From contig CAMMHE010000010.1 in the NCBI GenBank assembly GCA_946496575.1, positions 1 through 47,490 on the forward strand: DNA of 47,490 bases. Reading direction: 5' to 3'. Position 1 is the stretch's first letter. The number at the start of each line of letters is the position of its first letter. A program made the translations under genes and the position numbers. Positions 16,652 to 26,242 of this stretch are shown here, piece by piece. The DNA is from an uncultured Clostridium sp. (lineage in GTDB: Bacteria; Bacillota; Clostridia; TANB77; CAG-508). The notes beneath the pieces are model-generated. The model was not told the origin of the DNA. It saw only the letters and a list, made by a program, of their open reading frames with translations, and did not search any database.

Positions 16652-17337
16652 CTGATCTACATTTATCTTTTAAAGAAAATAAACCAATGGACATATTTGG
16701 AGATAATTGGGTTGGACATGAACACAAAATAAAAAGAGATTGGGAAAATAAAGTATCAGACAATGATTTAGTATTATTGTTAGGAGATTTCTCATGGTCA
16801 ATGAATTTAGAAGATACAGAAAAAGACTTTGAATATTTAAGTAATTTACCAGGGAAAAAGTTATTATTAAAGGGAAATCATGATTATTGGTGGACAACAG
16901 TGACAAAAATGAAAAAATTTTTAGAACAGAAAAACTTTAAAAATATTGACTTTATATATAATAATGCATTTGAATTTGAAGATTATATAATAGCAGGAAC
17001 AAGAGGATGGAATATAACAGATGAGGAAGATAATAAAAAAATAATAAATAGAGAATGTGGTAGATTGGAGAATTCTTTAAATAATGGAGTAAAAAAATTT
17101 GGAAAAAATAAAAAAATAATAGCATGTATGCATTATCCACCAATTACAAATGCAAAAATTATTCATAATGAAGAAACAGAATTTATAAAGATAATGAAAA
17201 AATATAATGTAGAAAAATGTTTATATGGTCATTTACACAGTATATCAATAAAAGATGCAGTTGAAGGGAAACTTGAAAATATAGAACTAAAACTTGTAAG
17301 TGCAGACGGATTAAATTTTGAATTATATAAAATATAA
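16633..17337 (+). CDS. Calcineurin-like metallophosphoesterase
   Basis: A 234-residue cytoplasmic binuclear-metal phosphoesterase with all signature blocks in order: AIADLHLSF (Asp8, His10), [27 protein letters not shown] and CLYGHLHS. Such proteins are often annotated YkuE/YaeI-like or Icc-like, but the substrate is undefined. The ATG follows AGGAG (16621-16625) and overlaps the end of tsaD by 19 bp, implying translational coupling. The terminator at 17338-17369 ends this three-gene operon. Confidence 0.9.
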   Translation: MSIYAIADLHLSFKENKPMDIFGDNWVGHEHKIKRDWENKVSDNDLVLLLGDFSWSMNLEDTEKDFEYLSNLPGKKLLLKGNHDYWWTTVTKMKKFLEQKNFKNIDFIYNNAFEFEDYIIAGTRGWNITDEEDNKKIINRECGRLENSLNNGVKKFGKNKKIIACMHYPPITNAKIIHNEETEFIKIMKKYNVEKCLYGHLHSISIKDAVEGKLENIELKLVSADGLNFELYKI

Positions 17338-17369
17338 AAATCAGAGAATTATTAAAATCTCTGATTTTT
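17338..17369 (+). terminator. Intrinsic terminator after the phosphoesterase gene
   Basis: A 10-bp perfect stem (AAATCAGAGA 17338-17347 with TCTCTGATTT 17358-17367), a 10-nt loop and a T run; it overlaps the last bases around the stop codon. Confidence 0.82.
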
Positions 17370-17394
17370 ATATATGTATACATATATTTGAGCA

Positions 17395-17422
17395 TTGACA
17401 AAGAAATTAGATATGATAAAAT
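17395..17422 (+). promoter_or_regulatory. recG promoter
   Basis: Consensus TTGACA (17395-17400), 16 bp, TAAAAT (17417-17422). A strong GAAAGGGG sequence at 17437-17444 lies just downstream of the expected transcript start. Confidence 0.65.
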
Positions 17423-17477
17423 AAATTAAATTTTGAGAAAGGGGAAAGTTAGATTAACACTAACGTATAAACTTTAT

Positions 17478-19523
17478 ATGATAAATTTAGAAAAAGATGT
17501 ACAATATGTAAAAACTGTAGGACCTAATAGAGCAAAATTGTTGAATAAATTAGGAATATTTACATTAGAAGATTTAATAACATATTTTCCAAGAACATAT
17601 CAAGATAGAGGAAAGATAAAGAAAATAGCACAATGCATAGATGGGGAAGAAATGTTAATAGAAGGAATTACAATTTCAAATATTTTAGAAACAAGAATGA
17701 GAAATAAAACAATATACAAATTACAGTTAAGAGATGAAACAGGAATATGTACGGCTATATGGTTCAATCAACCATATTTAAAGAATATATTCAACTTAGG
17801 AGAAAAATATAAATTTTATGGTAAAATATCAAATAAATATGGAAGAATAGAAATAATATCACCAGTTTTTGATAAAATTAATGAAGCGAAAAATACAGGA
17901 AAAATAATACCAATATATCCATTGACAAAAAAATTATCACAAAATATTTTAAGAAATATTATAGAAAATGGAATAAATGAAGTATATACAAAATTAGAAG
18001 AGACGTTACCAGATTACATATTGCAAAAATATAATCTACTAAATTTAAATGAAACTATCAAATTAATTCATTTTCCGAAAAAACTAGAAGATTTTAAAAA
18101 TGCACATAAAAGATTGGCATTTGAAGAACTTTTAACAATGCAATTAGCTCTATTAGAATTAAAAAATAGGTATATAAATGAAACTAAAGGAATTAAATTT
18201 AATCCTAATATTAAATTATCAAATATAATAAATAAATTACCTTTTGAACTTACAAAAGCACAATTAAAAGTATTAGAAGAAATTGAGCTAAACATGGAAA
18301 GTAGCAGAGAAATGAATAGATTATTGCAAGGAGATGTAGGATCTGGGAAAACTATTGTTGCAATACTTGCAAGCTATAAAGCAGTTAAGTCAGGATATCA
18401 AACAGCAGTAATGGCACCAACTGCAATACTTGCAAGTCAACATTTAGAAAGTTTTACAAACATTTTGCAAGAAGAAGGAATAAAATGTGAGCTTTTAATA
18501 TCAAGTACCAGTAAAAAGAAGAAAACAGAAATTCTAGAAAAATTAAAAAAAGGTCAAATAGACATCTTAATAGGAACACATGCTATTTTAGAAGAAAATG
18601 TAGAATTCAAAAATTTGGGTTTAGTTATAACAGATGAGCAACATAGATTTGGTGTAAAACAAAGAACGAAAATAATAGAAAAAGGACAAAACCCAGATGT
18701 AATAGTAATGTCTGCGACACCAATACCACGAACATTAGCACTTATACTCTATGGAGATTTAGATATTTCTATAATAGATGAATTACCACCAAACAGAAAA
18801 AAAATAGAAACATTTGCAGTTAAAAAAAACATGGAAGAAAGGGTAAATAATTTTGTTAAACAACAAATAGAAGAAGGAAGACAAGCATATATTGTATGTC
18901 CACTTGTAGAAGAAGATGAAGAAAGCAATTTAAAAGCAGTAACAAGTTTAGCAGAAAAATACAAAAAAGAAATATTTAGTAAATATAAAGTAGAATATTT
19001 ACATGGAAAAATGAAACCAAAAGAAAAAGATGAAATAATGCAAGAATTTAAAAAAGGAGATATTGATATATTAATATCTACAACAGTAATAGAAGTAGGA
19101 ATAAATGTTCCAAATGCAAGCATAATGGTAATAGAAAATGCAGAAAGATTTGGTTTAGCACAATTACATCAGTTGAGAGGTAGAGTAGGAAGAGGAGAAT
19201 ATAAATCATATTGTATACTTAAATATGATAGTAATAGTAATAATACGCGTGAAAGAATGCAAGTAATGTGTAAATCTAATGATGGTTTTGTCATTTCTGA
19301 AAAAGATCTAGAATTAAGAGGATCAGGAGACTTTTTTGGAACAGCACAACATGGGCTTCCGGAATTAAAAGTAGCTAATTTATTTGAAGATATTCAGATA
19401 TTAAAAGAAGTACAAAAATTATCATTAGACATTTTGCAAGAGGATCCAAAATTGAAAAATAATAAAAATAAAAAATTAAATATGCTTATAAATGATAAAT
19501 TTAAAAAAAGAATAGAAATTTAG
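17478..19523 (+). CDS. recG: ATP-dependent DNA helicase RecG
   Basis: A branch-migration helicase that remodels stalled forks and Holliday junctions. The N-terminal wedge/OB domain (about 1-200, with VKTVGPNRAKLLNKLGI at the start and the OB strands near 60-130) precedes a superfamily 2 helicase core: Walker A LLQGDVGSGKTIVA, TDEQHRFGV (DEQH box), MSATPIPRTLAL, and later VIEVGINVPNA and QLHQLRGRVGRG. The C-terminal wedge ends in ELRGSGDFFGTAQHG. An in-frame TTG at 17433 would add 15 residues but lacks a ribosome site. The ATG at 17478 gives the usual RecG N-terminus and 681 residues, although the only good ribosome site (AAAGGGG) lies over 30 nt upstream. The start is therefore not fully settled. 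Confidence 0.95.
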   Translation: MINLEKDVQYVKTVGPNRAKLLNKLGIFTLEDLITYFPRTYQDRGKIKKIAQCIDGEEMLIEGITISNILETRMRNKTIYKLQLRDETGICTAIWFNQPYLKNIFNLGEKYKFYGKISNKYGRIEIISPVFDKINEAKNTGKIIPIYPLTKKLSQNILRNIIENGINEVYTKLEETLPDYILQKYNLLNLNETIKLIHFPKKLEDFKNAHKRLAFEELLTMQLALLELKNRYINETKGIKFNPNIKLSNIINKLPFELTKAQLKVLEEIELNMESSREMNRLLQGDVGSGKTIVAILASYKAVKSGYQTAVMAPTAILASQHLESFTNILQEEGIKCELLISSTSKKKKTEILEKLKKGQIDILIGTHAILEENVEFKNLGLVITDEQHRFGVKQRTKIIEKGQNPDVIVMSATPIPRTLALILYGDLDISIIDELPPNRKKIETFAVKKNMEERVNNFVKQQIEEGRQAYIVCPLVEEDEESNLKAVTSLAEKYKKEIFSKYKVEYLHGKMKPKEKDEIMQEFKKGDIDILISTTVIEVGINVPNASIMVIENAERFGLAQLHQLRGRVGRGEYKSYCILKYDSNSNNTRERMQVMCKSNDGFVISEKDLELRGSGDFFGTAQHGLPELKVANLFEDIQILKEVQKLSLDILQEDPKLKNNKNKKLNMLINDKFKKRIEI

Positions 19524-19604
19524 TATTAAAAATAAAATAGACAATACAAGCATAGCGTTTTGAAAATGTAATAAAAATTTAACATAAAAAATCTATCAAT
19601 AATA

Positions 19605-19634
19605 TTGACTTATAAAAAACAGAAATGATATACT
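19605..19634 (+). promoter_or_regulatory. Promoter of the secreted glucosaminidase gene
   Basis: TTGACT (19605-19610), 18 bp, TATACT (19629-19634). The transcript would start near 19641, after the ATG at 19636, which supports the later ATG at 19681 as the translation start. A TGTAAT half-site lies upstream at 19567-19572. Confidence 0.6.
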
Positions 19635-19680
19635 TATGTCGAATAAAAGGCAAAAAATACAAAAAGAAAAGGTGATAAAG

Positions 19681-21450
19681 ATGCAAGTGAAAAAATTAAT
19701 AATAGGTATAATCATTTTTATATTGGCATATATAGTATTAAATTTAATAATATCAAATTCTGTACAAGCTGTAACACAAGTAATAAGTACAGATATAAAT
19801 GGGATAGATGAACAGAGATATCCTGGAATAAAACAAATGATACAATCATTACAACAAAGCCATCCAAATTGGAAATTTAAAGTATTATATACAGGAATAG
19901 ATTGGAAAGAAGTAATAGCATACGAGTATATGGGACATGAAGGATCACCTAAAAATTTAGTACCAGTAACTTCAAAATGTACAGGAGATTGGGTATGTTT
20001 GTCATGTGGAGAAAATAGATATTATGACAATGGGAGTTGGCGTTGTGCGTCAGAAACAGCAATACAATACATGATGGATGCAAGAAATTCTGTAAATAAT
20101 TCAGATGTATTTCAATTCATGGAATTAACATATCAAGAAGCAAGTTTTGAAAATATAAAACAAATGGTACAAGGAACTTTTTTAGATAAAGATAGTTATA
20201 TAAATAGTATAATATCAGCTGGAAAAAATTACAATGTAAGTCCATATTATATTGTTGCATTAGCAATACAAGAACAAGGAACAAATGGTAGTAGTACTGT
20301 TTCAGGAACATATCCAGGTTATGAAGGATATTATAATATTTTTAATATAAATGCAAGTGGAAATGACCAAGGAACAATAATAACAAGAGCACTTTCTTAT
20401 GCTAAAGATAATGGATGGAATACTTTAGAAGCATCAATAGATGGAGGAGTAAAAAAAATTTCTACAAGTTATATAGCAAGAGGACAAAATACATTATATT
20501 TACAAAAATTTGATGTAGATAATTCAGATAATAAAATGTATTGGCATCAATACCAACAAAATATATTAGCAGCACAAAATGAGGGAGTAAAAATAAGGCA
20601 GACATTTGAAAAAATAAATTCAATTGATTCTGCTTATACATTTATAATACCTGTTTATGAAAATATGCCAACAAAAGTACAAGGTAAACCTTCAACTACA
20701 AAAACAATTAACACTTTAATAACAGATTTAGTTAGGGTAAATGTAATAAGTAGTATAAGCTTAAGAAGTTCACCAGCAGGAACTAAAATATCAGCTAAAT
20801 TATATTCAAATGAGATTGTAACAAGGTTAGAAAAAGCTACTCAAAAAGTTCAAAATACATATTGGGACAAAATAATGAAATCAGATGGAACAATTGCATA
20901 TGTAGCAAGAGAAACATATGATTACGAATCAGAATATAAATTATACCTAATACAAGTTGCAGAACTTAATCAAAATTGGAATGATAATCAGGGAGGAAGT
21001 ATAGATACACAGCCAGAAGATCCAGAACCAGAAATACCAGAAGGTCCAGATCTTATATCTGCAAGCAATGAAAAAATAAAAATAGATGCAGAAAACAAAC
21101 AAATAACTATAATTCCTGAAACAACAATACAAGAAATAATGAATTTAGCAGGTGTTGAAATTACAGCAACAGATATAAATGGAAAAACACTTGAAAAAAC
21201 ATCAATTCCAGGAACAGGAAGCAAAATCAATGGAAAATATATAATAGTAATGATTGGAGATGCAAATGGAGATGGAACAATAAATTCAGGTGATTTATTT
21301 GCAGTACAAAAGCATTTAATACAAAATACTCAAGTAAATATTTATACAAAAACATCAATGGATGCAAATAAAGATGGAGCAATAAATTCAGGTGATTTAT
21401 TTACAATCCAAAAACATTTATTAGGAAAAGGAAATTTAACAATAAACTAA
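19681..21450 (+). CDS. Secreted endo-beta-N-acetylglucosaminidase (LytD/LytB type) with SH3 domain and C-terminal dockerin
   Basis: A 589-residue exported peptidoglycan hydrolase. A basic start and hydrophobic helix (about 5-27, ending NSVQA) form the signal peptide. The Cys-containing segment CTGDWVCLSC (about 85-95) and RCASETAIQYMMDARN are followed by the glucosaminidase core, with the likely catalytic glutamate in ALAIQEQG, GTYPGYEGYYNIFNI and ARGQNTLYLQKFDV. A bacterial SH3-like segment (about 355-420, ISLRSSPAGTKIS) and a Pro/Glu linker come next. The C-terminus has two calcium-loop repeats, GDANGDGTINSGDLF and DANKDGAINSGDLF: a type I dockerin. An ATG at 19636 precedes the expected transcript start, so the ATG at 19681, 5 nt after AAAAGGTGA, is preferred. 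It probably remodels the wall during growth or division. Confidence 0.88.
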   Translation: MQVKKLIIGIIIFILAYIVLNLIISNSVQAVTQVISTDINGIDEQRYPGIKQMIQSLQQSHPNWKFKVLYTGIDWKEVIAYEYMGHEGSPKNLVPVTSKCTGDWVCLSCGENRYYDNGSWRCASETAIQYMMDARNSVNNSDVFQFMELTYQEASFENIKQMVQGTFLDKDSYINSIISAGKNYNVSPYYIVALAIQEQGTNGSSTVSGTYPGYEGYYNIFNINASGNDQGTIITRALSYAKDNGWNTLEASIDGGVKKISTSYIARGQNTLYLQKFDVDNSDNKMYWHQYQQNILAAQNEGVKIRQTFEKINSIDSAYTFIIPVYENMPTKVQGKPSTTKTINTLITDLVRVNVISSISLRSSPAGTKISAKLYSNEIVTRLEKATQKVQNTYWDKIMKSDGTIAYVARETYDYESEYKLYLIQVAELNQNWNDNQGGSIDTQPEDPEPEIPEGPDLISASNEKIKIDAENKQITIIPETTIQEIMNLAGVEITATDINGKTLEKTSIPGTGSKINGKYIIVMIGDANGDGTINSGDLFAVQKHLIQNTQVNIYTKTSMDANKDGAINSGDLFTIQKHLLGKGNLTIN

Positions 21451-21481
21451 AGGTCAAAAATAAGAAAGGAATAACAGTAAG

Positions 21482-22738
21482 ATGAAATATAAGAAAACAA
21501 TAACCATGATATTAATTATATTAATAATATTATTATTTGCAAACATTAAAATTCAAGCTGCAAGTGCAAATATAACAGCATCAACAAATACAGCAGAAGT
21601 TGGAAATAATGTTACAATTACTGTGAGATTTTCTGCTGCAGCATGGAATTTAAAAGTAAGTGGAGATGGAATAGATGGAGCTGCATATGCCTCACAAACA
21701 GATGATTTAAGTGAAGCTGAAACAGTAAAAACATTTAATTTGAATACATCTAAAAGTGGAAAATATACAATAACATTAAAAGGAGATATAACAGATGCTA
21801 ATGGCGTAACACATAACATAGATCAATCATGTACAGTAACTATAACTGAAAAACAAAATACAGGAGGAACATCAGAAAAACCTCAAGAAAAAAAAGAACC
21901 TAATTTTACAAAAGCCAATAAAACGATGTATGCAAGTAAAGATATGAATTTACGTGAAACATGGTCAACAAGTAGTAAAGCTACAAAAATTGATGCAGGA
22001 ACAGAATTAACTGTTACTGCAACATCAACTAACAAAGTAAATAATTATGTTTGGTATAAAGTAGTGTATAATGGAAAAACATTATATGCTGCAAGTAATT
22101 TGTTAACATCTACAAAACCACAAGAAACATCTACAAATGAAGAACCAGAAGATCCAGAAAAAATAGAAGAACCATCCAATGAAGAAATAAATAAAGTAGT
22201 AACAGAAGGATTGAAGACATTAGAAATTGAAGGCTTTGACTTATCACCAAAATTTGAATCAGGAATATATGAATATAGTGTTGTTGTAAAAGAAGATATA
22301 ACAAGTTTAAATATAAAAGCTGAAACAATTAATGAGACTAAAAAAGTTGTAATAGCAGGTAATGATAATTTACAAGAGGGTGAAAATTTAATTACATTGA
22401 TAGTATATAATTCAAAGGATGAAGTCGAAGCAACATACCAAATAAATGTTAATAAAAATACATTAGATTTGAGTAGTGTAGATCAGATAATAAAAGATGC
22501 AACAAAAGAAGCAAAAATAAAAGCAATAATATTTATATCTTTAATAACCATTTCAGTTATAGTATTAATAATAGTATTGATATTAAAACATAAAATGAAA
22601 AATAAATATGATAGCGAAGATTATGAAGATGAAGAAGAAAGTAACAATAATAATTTTTTCGATTATGAAAAAGAAATAAATTCAGTAGAACAACAAAATA
22701 ATCCTGTGGTAGAGAAAAAGAAAGGAAAACACTTTTAG
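21482..22738 (+). CDS. Cell-surface protein: signal peptide, Ig-like module, SH3 domain, cadherin-like module, C-terminal membrane anchor
   Basis: A 418-residue protein exported and held in the membrane. The signal peptide (about 1-26) ends in IQAASA. Residues about 28-122 form an Ig-like or cohesin-like beta domain (TITVRFSAAAWNLKVSGDGI, TYTITLKGD-like strands). Residues about 145-205 form an SH3-like domain (MNLRETWSTSSKATKID, YVWYKVVYNGKTLYAASN). A Glu/Pro linker is followed by a cadherin-like beta-sandwich (about 240-320, EGFDLSPKFESGIYEYSVVV). A transmembrane helix (IIFISLITISVIVLIIVLIL, about 342-361) and a charged cytoplasmic tail of about 55 residues end it. It begins 31 bp after the dockerin-bearing hydrolase and abuts mutL. 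It may tether that enzyme; this is inference from adjacency. Confidence 0.75.
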   Translation: MKYKKTITMILIILIILLFANIKIQAASANITASTNTAEVGNNVTITVRFSAAAWNLKVSGDGIDGAAYASQTDDLSEAETVKTFNLNTSKSGKYTITLKGDITDANGVTHNIDQSCTVTITEKQNTGGTSEKPQEKKEPNFTKANKTMYASKDMNLRETWSTSSKATKIDAGTELTVTATSTNKVNNYVWYKVVYNGKTLYAASNLLTSTKPQETSTNEEPEDPEKIEEPSNEEINKVVTEGLKTLEIEGFDLSPKFESGIYEYSVVVKEDITSLNIKAETINETKKVVIAGNDNLQEGENLITLIVYNSKDEVEATYQINVNKNTLDLSSVDQIIKDATKEAKIKAIIFISLITISVIVLIIVLILKHKMKNKYDSEDYEDEEESNNNNFFDYEKEINSVEQQNNPVVEKKKGKHF

Positions 22739-22740
22739 AA

Positions 22741-24780
22741 ATGGGAAATATAGTATTATTAGACGAATTGACAATAAACAAAATAGCAGCAGGAGAAGTA
22801 ATAGAAAGACCCTCATCAGTAGTTAAAGAAATGGTAGAGAATTCAATAGATGCAGGAGCAAGCAATATAACTGTAGAAATAAAAAATGGTGGGATATCAT
22901 ATATTCGTGTAACAGACAATGGAAAAGGTATACCACCAGATGATTTAGAAATGGCATTTGAAAGACATGCCACAAGTAAAATACGTTCTGCAGAAGATTT
23001 AAACAAAGTAAAATCAATGGGATTTAGAGGGGAAGCTTTAGCAAGTATAGCAGCTATTGCAAATGTAGAACTCATATCAAAAACATTAAATCAAGAAATA
23101 GGATATAAAGTTGTAGTAGAAGGAGGAAATGTGCTTTCAAAAGAAGAAGCGGGATGCCCAACTGGAACTACAATAACAGTAAGAAATTTATTTTTTAATA
23201 CACCAGTAAGATATAAATTTTTAAGAAAAGATTATACAGAATCAGGATATATAGAAGATGTAATATCTAGAATTGCACAAGTACATCCTGAAATTTCTAT
23301 AAGACTTATAAATTCAGGAAAAACAATAATACAGACAAATGGAAATGGTGACTTAAAAACAGTAATTTATAGTATATATGGAAAAGATATTGCTGAAAAA
23401 TTGTTAAATGTTGATTATACATATGAACATATAAAAATCAATGGTGTAATAGGAAAACCAGAAATTGCAAGATCAAATAGAAGTAATCAAATCTTTTTTA
23501 TAAATAAAAGATATGTAAAAGATAAAATTTTACAATCAGCAACAGAACAAGCATTTAAGGGACTAATACCATTAGGAAAATTTCCATTTTTAAGTTTAAA
23601 TATTGAAATTGATCCAAGTAAAGTAGATGTTAATGTACATCCTGCAAAATTAGAAGTAAGATTTGAAAACGAAGACAAAATTTTTAAAGCAATATATCAT
23701 GCAATAAAAGATACATTACTAAAAGGAAATATGGAAAGTAATGCAATATATCAAAAGGAAGCACAAATACCATCAAATGAAAGTGAAACTATTATTGAAT
23801 TGCCAAAAGAAGAAACATACAAAACAATAGAAAACATTGAGAAAACAAGAACATTGCAAAAAGAAGATGAAGATGCAAAACTTATGGAAGGATTATTAAA
23901 AGCTAGAGAAAATTCAAGTAAAAATGCAAATACTCAAAATAATACTGAAAATAATATTGAAAATAATTTAGAAAGCACTTCTAAAAATAACTCTGAAAAT
24001 AATTCAGAAAATCAAGTTGAGCAAATACAAAACAACATAAATTATGAGACTGATACTATAGAAAATAAAACTTTAGAAATAGCAGAAGATGATGAAAATT
24101 ATACTTATGAAGAAATGTTTGTAAAAACATTTGGAACATTACCATATAAAAAAATTGAACAAAATAATGTAAATATGTTTGAAAATATAAAAGAATATCA
24201 AAAACCAATATATAAAATTATTGGAATAGTATTTAATACATACATAATAATTGAAATGAAAGATGAAATGTATATAATTGACCAACATGCAGCACATGAA
24301 AGAATATTATATGAAAAAATAAAGAAAAATTACTATAGTGGTGGAGAAAAAGAATCACAACTAATGTTATTACCAGATATTATTACATTAACACATAAAG
24401 AAATGGAAGTTGCAAGAGAAAATATGCAAATGTTTGAAAAAGCAGGATTCATTGTAGAAGAATTTGGAGAAAATACTTTAAAACTATCAGGCGTACCAGA
24501 AATTTGTTTAGATTTGGAAACAAAAGAAATGTTTTTAGAAACATTAGATGAAATAACGTCATTAGGAAGAACAGCTAAACAGGAAATTGAAGAAAGATTT
24601 ATAGCAACAGTAGCATGTAAAGCAGCAGTAAAGGCTCATATGGTATTAGATGAAAAAGAAGTAAAAAATTTGATGGATGAATTATTAGAGTTACCTAACC
24701 CATTTACTTGTCCACATGGAAGACCAACTTCAATAAAAATGACAAAATATGAAATAGAAAGAAAATTTGCAAGAAAATAA
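22741..24780 (+). CDS. mutL: DNA mismatch repair protein MutL with endonuclease motif
   Basis: A GHKL ATPase that couples MutS recognition to strand incision. N-terminal motifs: ENSIDAGAS (motif I), TDNGKGIPPDD (II), FRGEALASIAAI (III), GTTITVRNLFFNTPVRYKFL. An Asn/Glu-rich low-complexity linker (about residues 395-450) joins the dimerisation domain, which carries DQHAAHERILYE, the DQHAx2Ex4E metal site of nicking MutL proteins, plus ACKAAVKAH and CPHGRP. This MutL should therefore nick the new strand itself rather than depend on MutH. The ATG lies 2 bp after the preceding stop; the nearest ribosome site (AAAGGA) is about 17 nt upstream. mutS is not in the window. Confidence 0.97.
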   Translation: MGNIVLLDELTINKIAAGEVIERPSSVVKEMVENSIDAGASNITVEIKNGGISYIRVTDNGKGIPPDDLEMAFERHATSKIRSAEDLNKVKSMGFRGEALASIAAIANVELISKTLNQEIGYKVVVEGGNVLSKEEAGCPTGTTITVRNLFFNTPVRYKFLRKDYTESGYIEDVISRIAQVHPEISIRLINSGKTIIQTNGNGDLKTVIYSIYGKDIAEKLLNVDYTYEHIKINGVIGKPEIARSNRSNQIFFINKRYVKDKILQSATEQAFKGLIPLGKFPFLSLNIEIDPSKVDVNVHPAKLEVRFENEDKIFKAIYHAIKDTLLKGNMESNAIYQKEAQIPSNESETIIELPKEETYKTIENIEKTRTLQKEDEDAKLMEGLLKARENSSKNANTQNNTENNIENNLESTSKNNSENNSENQVEQIQNNINYETDTIENKTLEIAEDDENYTYEEMFVKTFGTLPYKKIEQNNVNMFENIKEYQKPIYKIIGIVFNTYIIIEMKDEMYIIDQHAAHERILYEKIKKNYYSGGEKESQLMLLPDIITLTHKEMEVARENMQMFEKAGFIVEEFGENTLKLSGVPEICLDLETKEMFLETLDEITSLGRTAKQEIEERFIATVACKAAVKAHMVLDEKEVKNLMDELLELPNPFTCPHGRPTSIKMTKYEIERKFARK

Positions 24781-24822
24781 AAACTATTATAGAAAACTTG
24801 TATATAGATAGGAGATAAACTA

Positions 24823-25251
24823 ATGACAATACTATACATTACTTCAATAATTTTTATATTAATATTGATATCATTTACATGGTATACTTTAGACCAAATG
24901 GAATCAGTTGAAAAAATATTATATATAGCTATAGGGTTAGTTTTTAGTGTAATAATTACAACCACGTTATTTAACATTTCTTCAAAAAATATAGATTATC
25001 CAGTTGCAGAAATGATAATAAGCATAAGAAAGATGGTATTATTTGCTTTTGTACCAATTAATGCAATTGCTTTTATGCCATTTTTAGGAAGACAAATGTC
25101 AAACTTAAAATTCGATCAGATTACACAAGTCGAGTTTGCAAAAAGATTAATAATATTATTAGTAGTTTTAGTAATTCTAGGAATATTAGAACATAAATAT
25201 TTAATAAACATGCAATTAGGAATTCTAGATATAATAAATAAAATTTCTTAA
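24823..25251 (+). CDS. Small four-helix membrane protein of unknown function
   Basis: A 142-residue hydrophobic protein with four predicted helices: ILYITSIIFILILISFTWYT (3-22), ILYIAIGLVFSVIITTTLF (32-50), a helix around MVLFAFVPINAIAFMPFLG (70-88), and IILLVVLVILGILEHKYLI (112-130). No enzymatic motif is visible. It sits between mutL and miaA, with AGATAGGAGA upstream of the ATG. Codon use matches its neighbours. I do not recognise the family. Confidence 0.7.
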   Translation: MTILYITSIIFILILISFTWYTLDQMESVEKILYIAIGLVFSVIITTTLFNISSKNIDYPVAEMIISIRKMVLFAFVPINAIAFMPFLGRQMSNLKFDQITQVEFAKRLIILLVVLVILGILEHKYLINMQLGILDIINKIS

Positions 25252-25281
25252 AAAATAATTAGGAAGGAAAAACAGTAATAA

Positions 25282-26202
25282 ATGCAAAAACCGAAAGTAA
25301 TAGTAATTTGTGGTCCAACTGCCTCTGGAAAAACTGCTTTATCAATAGAACTTTCAAAGAAAATAAATGGAGAAATAATATCGGCAGATTCTATGCAAAT
25401 ATATAAAAACATGGATATAGGAACTGCAAAACCAACTCAACAAGAAATGCAAGGAATAAAACATTATTTATTAGATTTTATTGAACCAGATCAGACTTAT
25501 AGTGTGGCAAAATTTAAAATAGATGCTATTAATGCAATAGAAGAAATATTACAAAAACAAAAAATACCAATAATAGTTGGTGGTACTGGATTATATATTG
25601 ATACATTAATATATGGCATAGAATATCAAAATATAGAAATAGATAAAACATATAGAACAGAGCTTGAAAAAATTATACAAGAAAAAGGAATAGAATTTTT
25701 ATATAATAAGGCAAAAGAAATAGATGAAATTGCAATGAAAAAAATAAGTCCAAATGACAAAAAAAGAATAATGAGAGTGCTTGAAATATATAAAGCTACA
25801 GGAAAAAATAAGACCCAGCAAGAAAAAGAATCAAGAAGAAATAAACCTAAGTATGATTATAAAGTTTTTGCATTAAATATGGATAGACAATTATTATATA
25901 ACAGAATAAATCAAAGAGTAGACTTAATGATAGAAAATGGATTAATTGAAGAAGTAAAAAAACTGAAACAAATGTACAATGAATTTCCAACAGCAATGCA
26001 AGGACTTGGATATAAAGAAGTTAATGAATACTTAGAAAATAAACTAGCAAAAGAAGAAATGATTGAAAAAATAAAAATGCAGACAAGAAGATATGCAAAA
26101 AGGCAATTAACATGGTTCAGAAAAAATAAAGAAACAATATGGTTAGATGCAACATTAGAAAAGGAATTTAATGTAGATCAAATTCTAAAATACATAAATT
26201 AA
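25282..26202 (+). CDS. miaA: tRNA dimethylallyltransferase
   Basis: MiaA adds dimethylallyl to N6 of A37 in tRNAs reading UNN codons. The 306-residue length is standard. Motifs: P-loop GPTASGKTALS (about 9-19), ADSMQIYKNMDIGTAKPT (about 34-51), VGGTGLYIDTLIYG (about 99-112), DKKRIMRVLEIYKATG and a C-terminal RRYAKRQLTWFRKN. AGGAAGG precedes the ATG. The mutL-miaA order with one small gene between is a common Bacillota arrangement. Confidence 0.97.
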   Translation: MQKPKVIVICGPTASGKTALSIELSKKINGEIISADSMQIYKNMDIGTAKPTQQEMQGIKHYLLDFIEPDQTYSVAKFKIDAINAIEEILQKQKIPIIVGGTGLYIDTLIYGIEYQNIEIDKTYRTELEKIIQEKGIEFLYNKAKEIDEIAMKKISPNDKKRIMRVLEIYKATGKNKTQQEKESRRNKPKYDYKVFALNMDRQLLYNRINQRVDLMIENGLIEEVKKLKQMYNEFPTAMQGLGYKEVNEYLENKLAKEEMIEKIKMQTRRYAKRQLTWFRKNKETIWLDATLEKEFNVDQILKYIN

Positions 26203-26242
26203 TTAAAAAATTCACATATAAGCTAATAATTGGAGGCTTAAA

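Noticed and set aside
17433..17477. TTG at 17433 as the RecG start
   Set aside because: No ribosome site precedes it and the extra 15 residues are unlike RecG N-termini. The ATG at 17478 gives the expected protein, though its own ribosome site is poor.
22557..23075. 172-codon open frame on the - strand across the mutL start
   Set aside because: It lies entirely antisense to the surface-protein and mutL genes, lacks a ribosome site and has low-complexity Ser/Ile/Leu composition, as expected for the complement of AT-rich coding DNA.
23936..24066. Tandem repeats in mutL as a possible phase-variable tract
   Set aside because: The repeats are imperfect codon-level Asn/Glu repetitions of a linker, not a uniform short-unit tract, so slippage-driven switching is unlikely.
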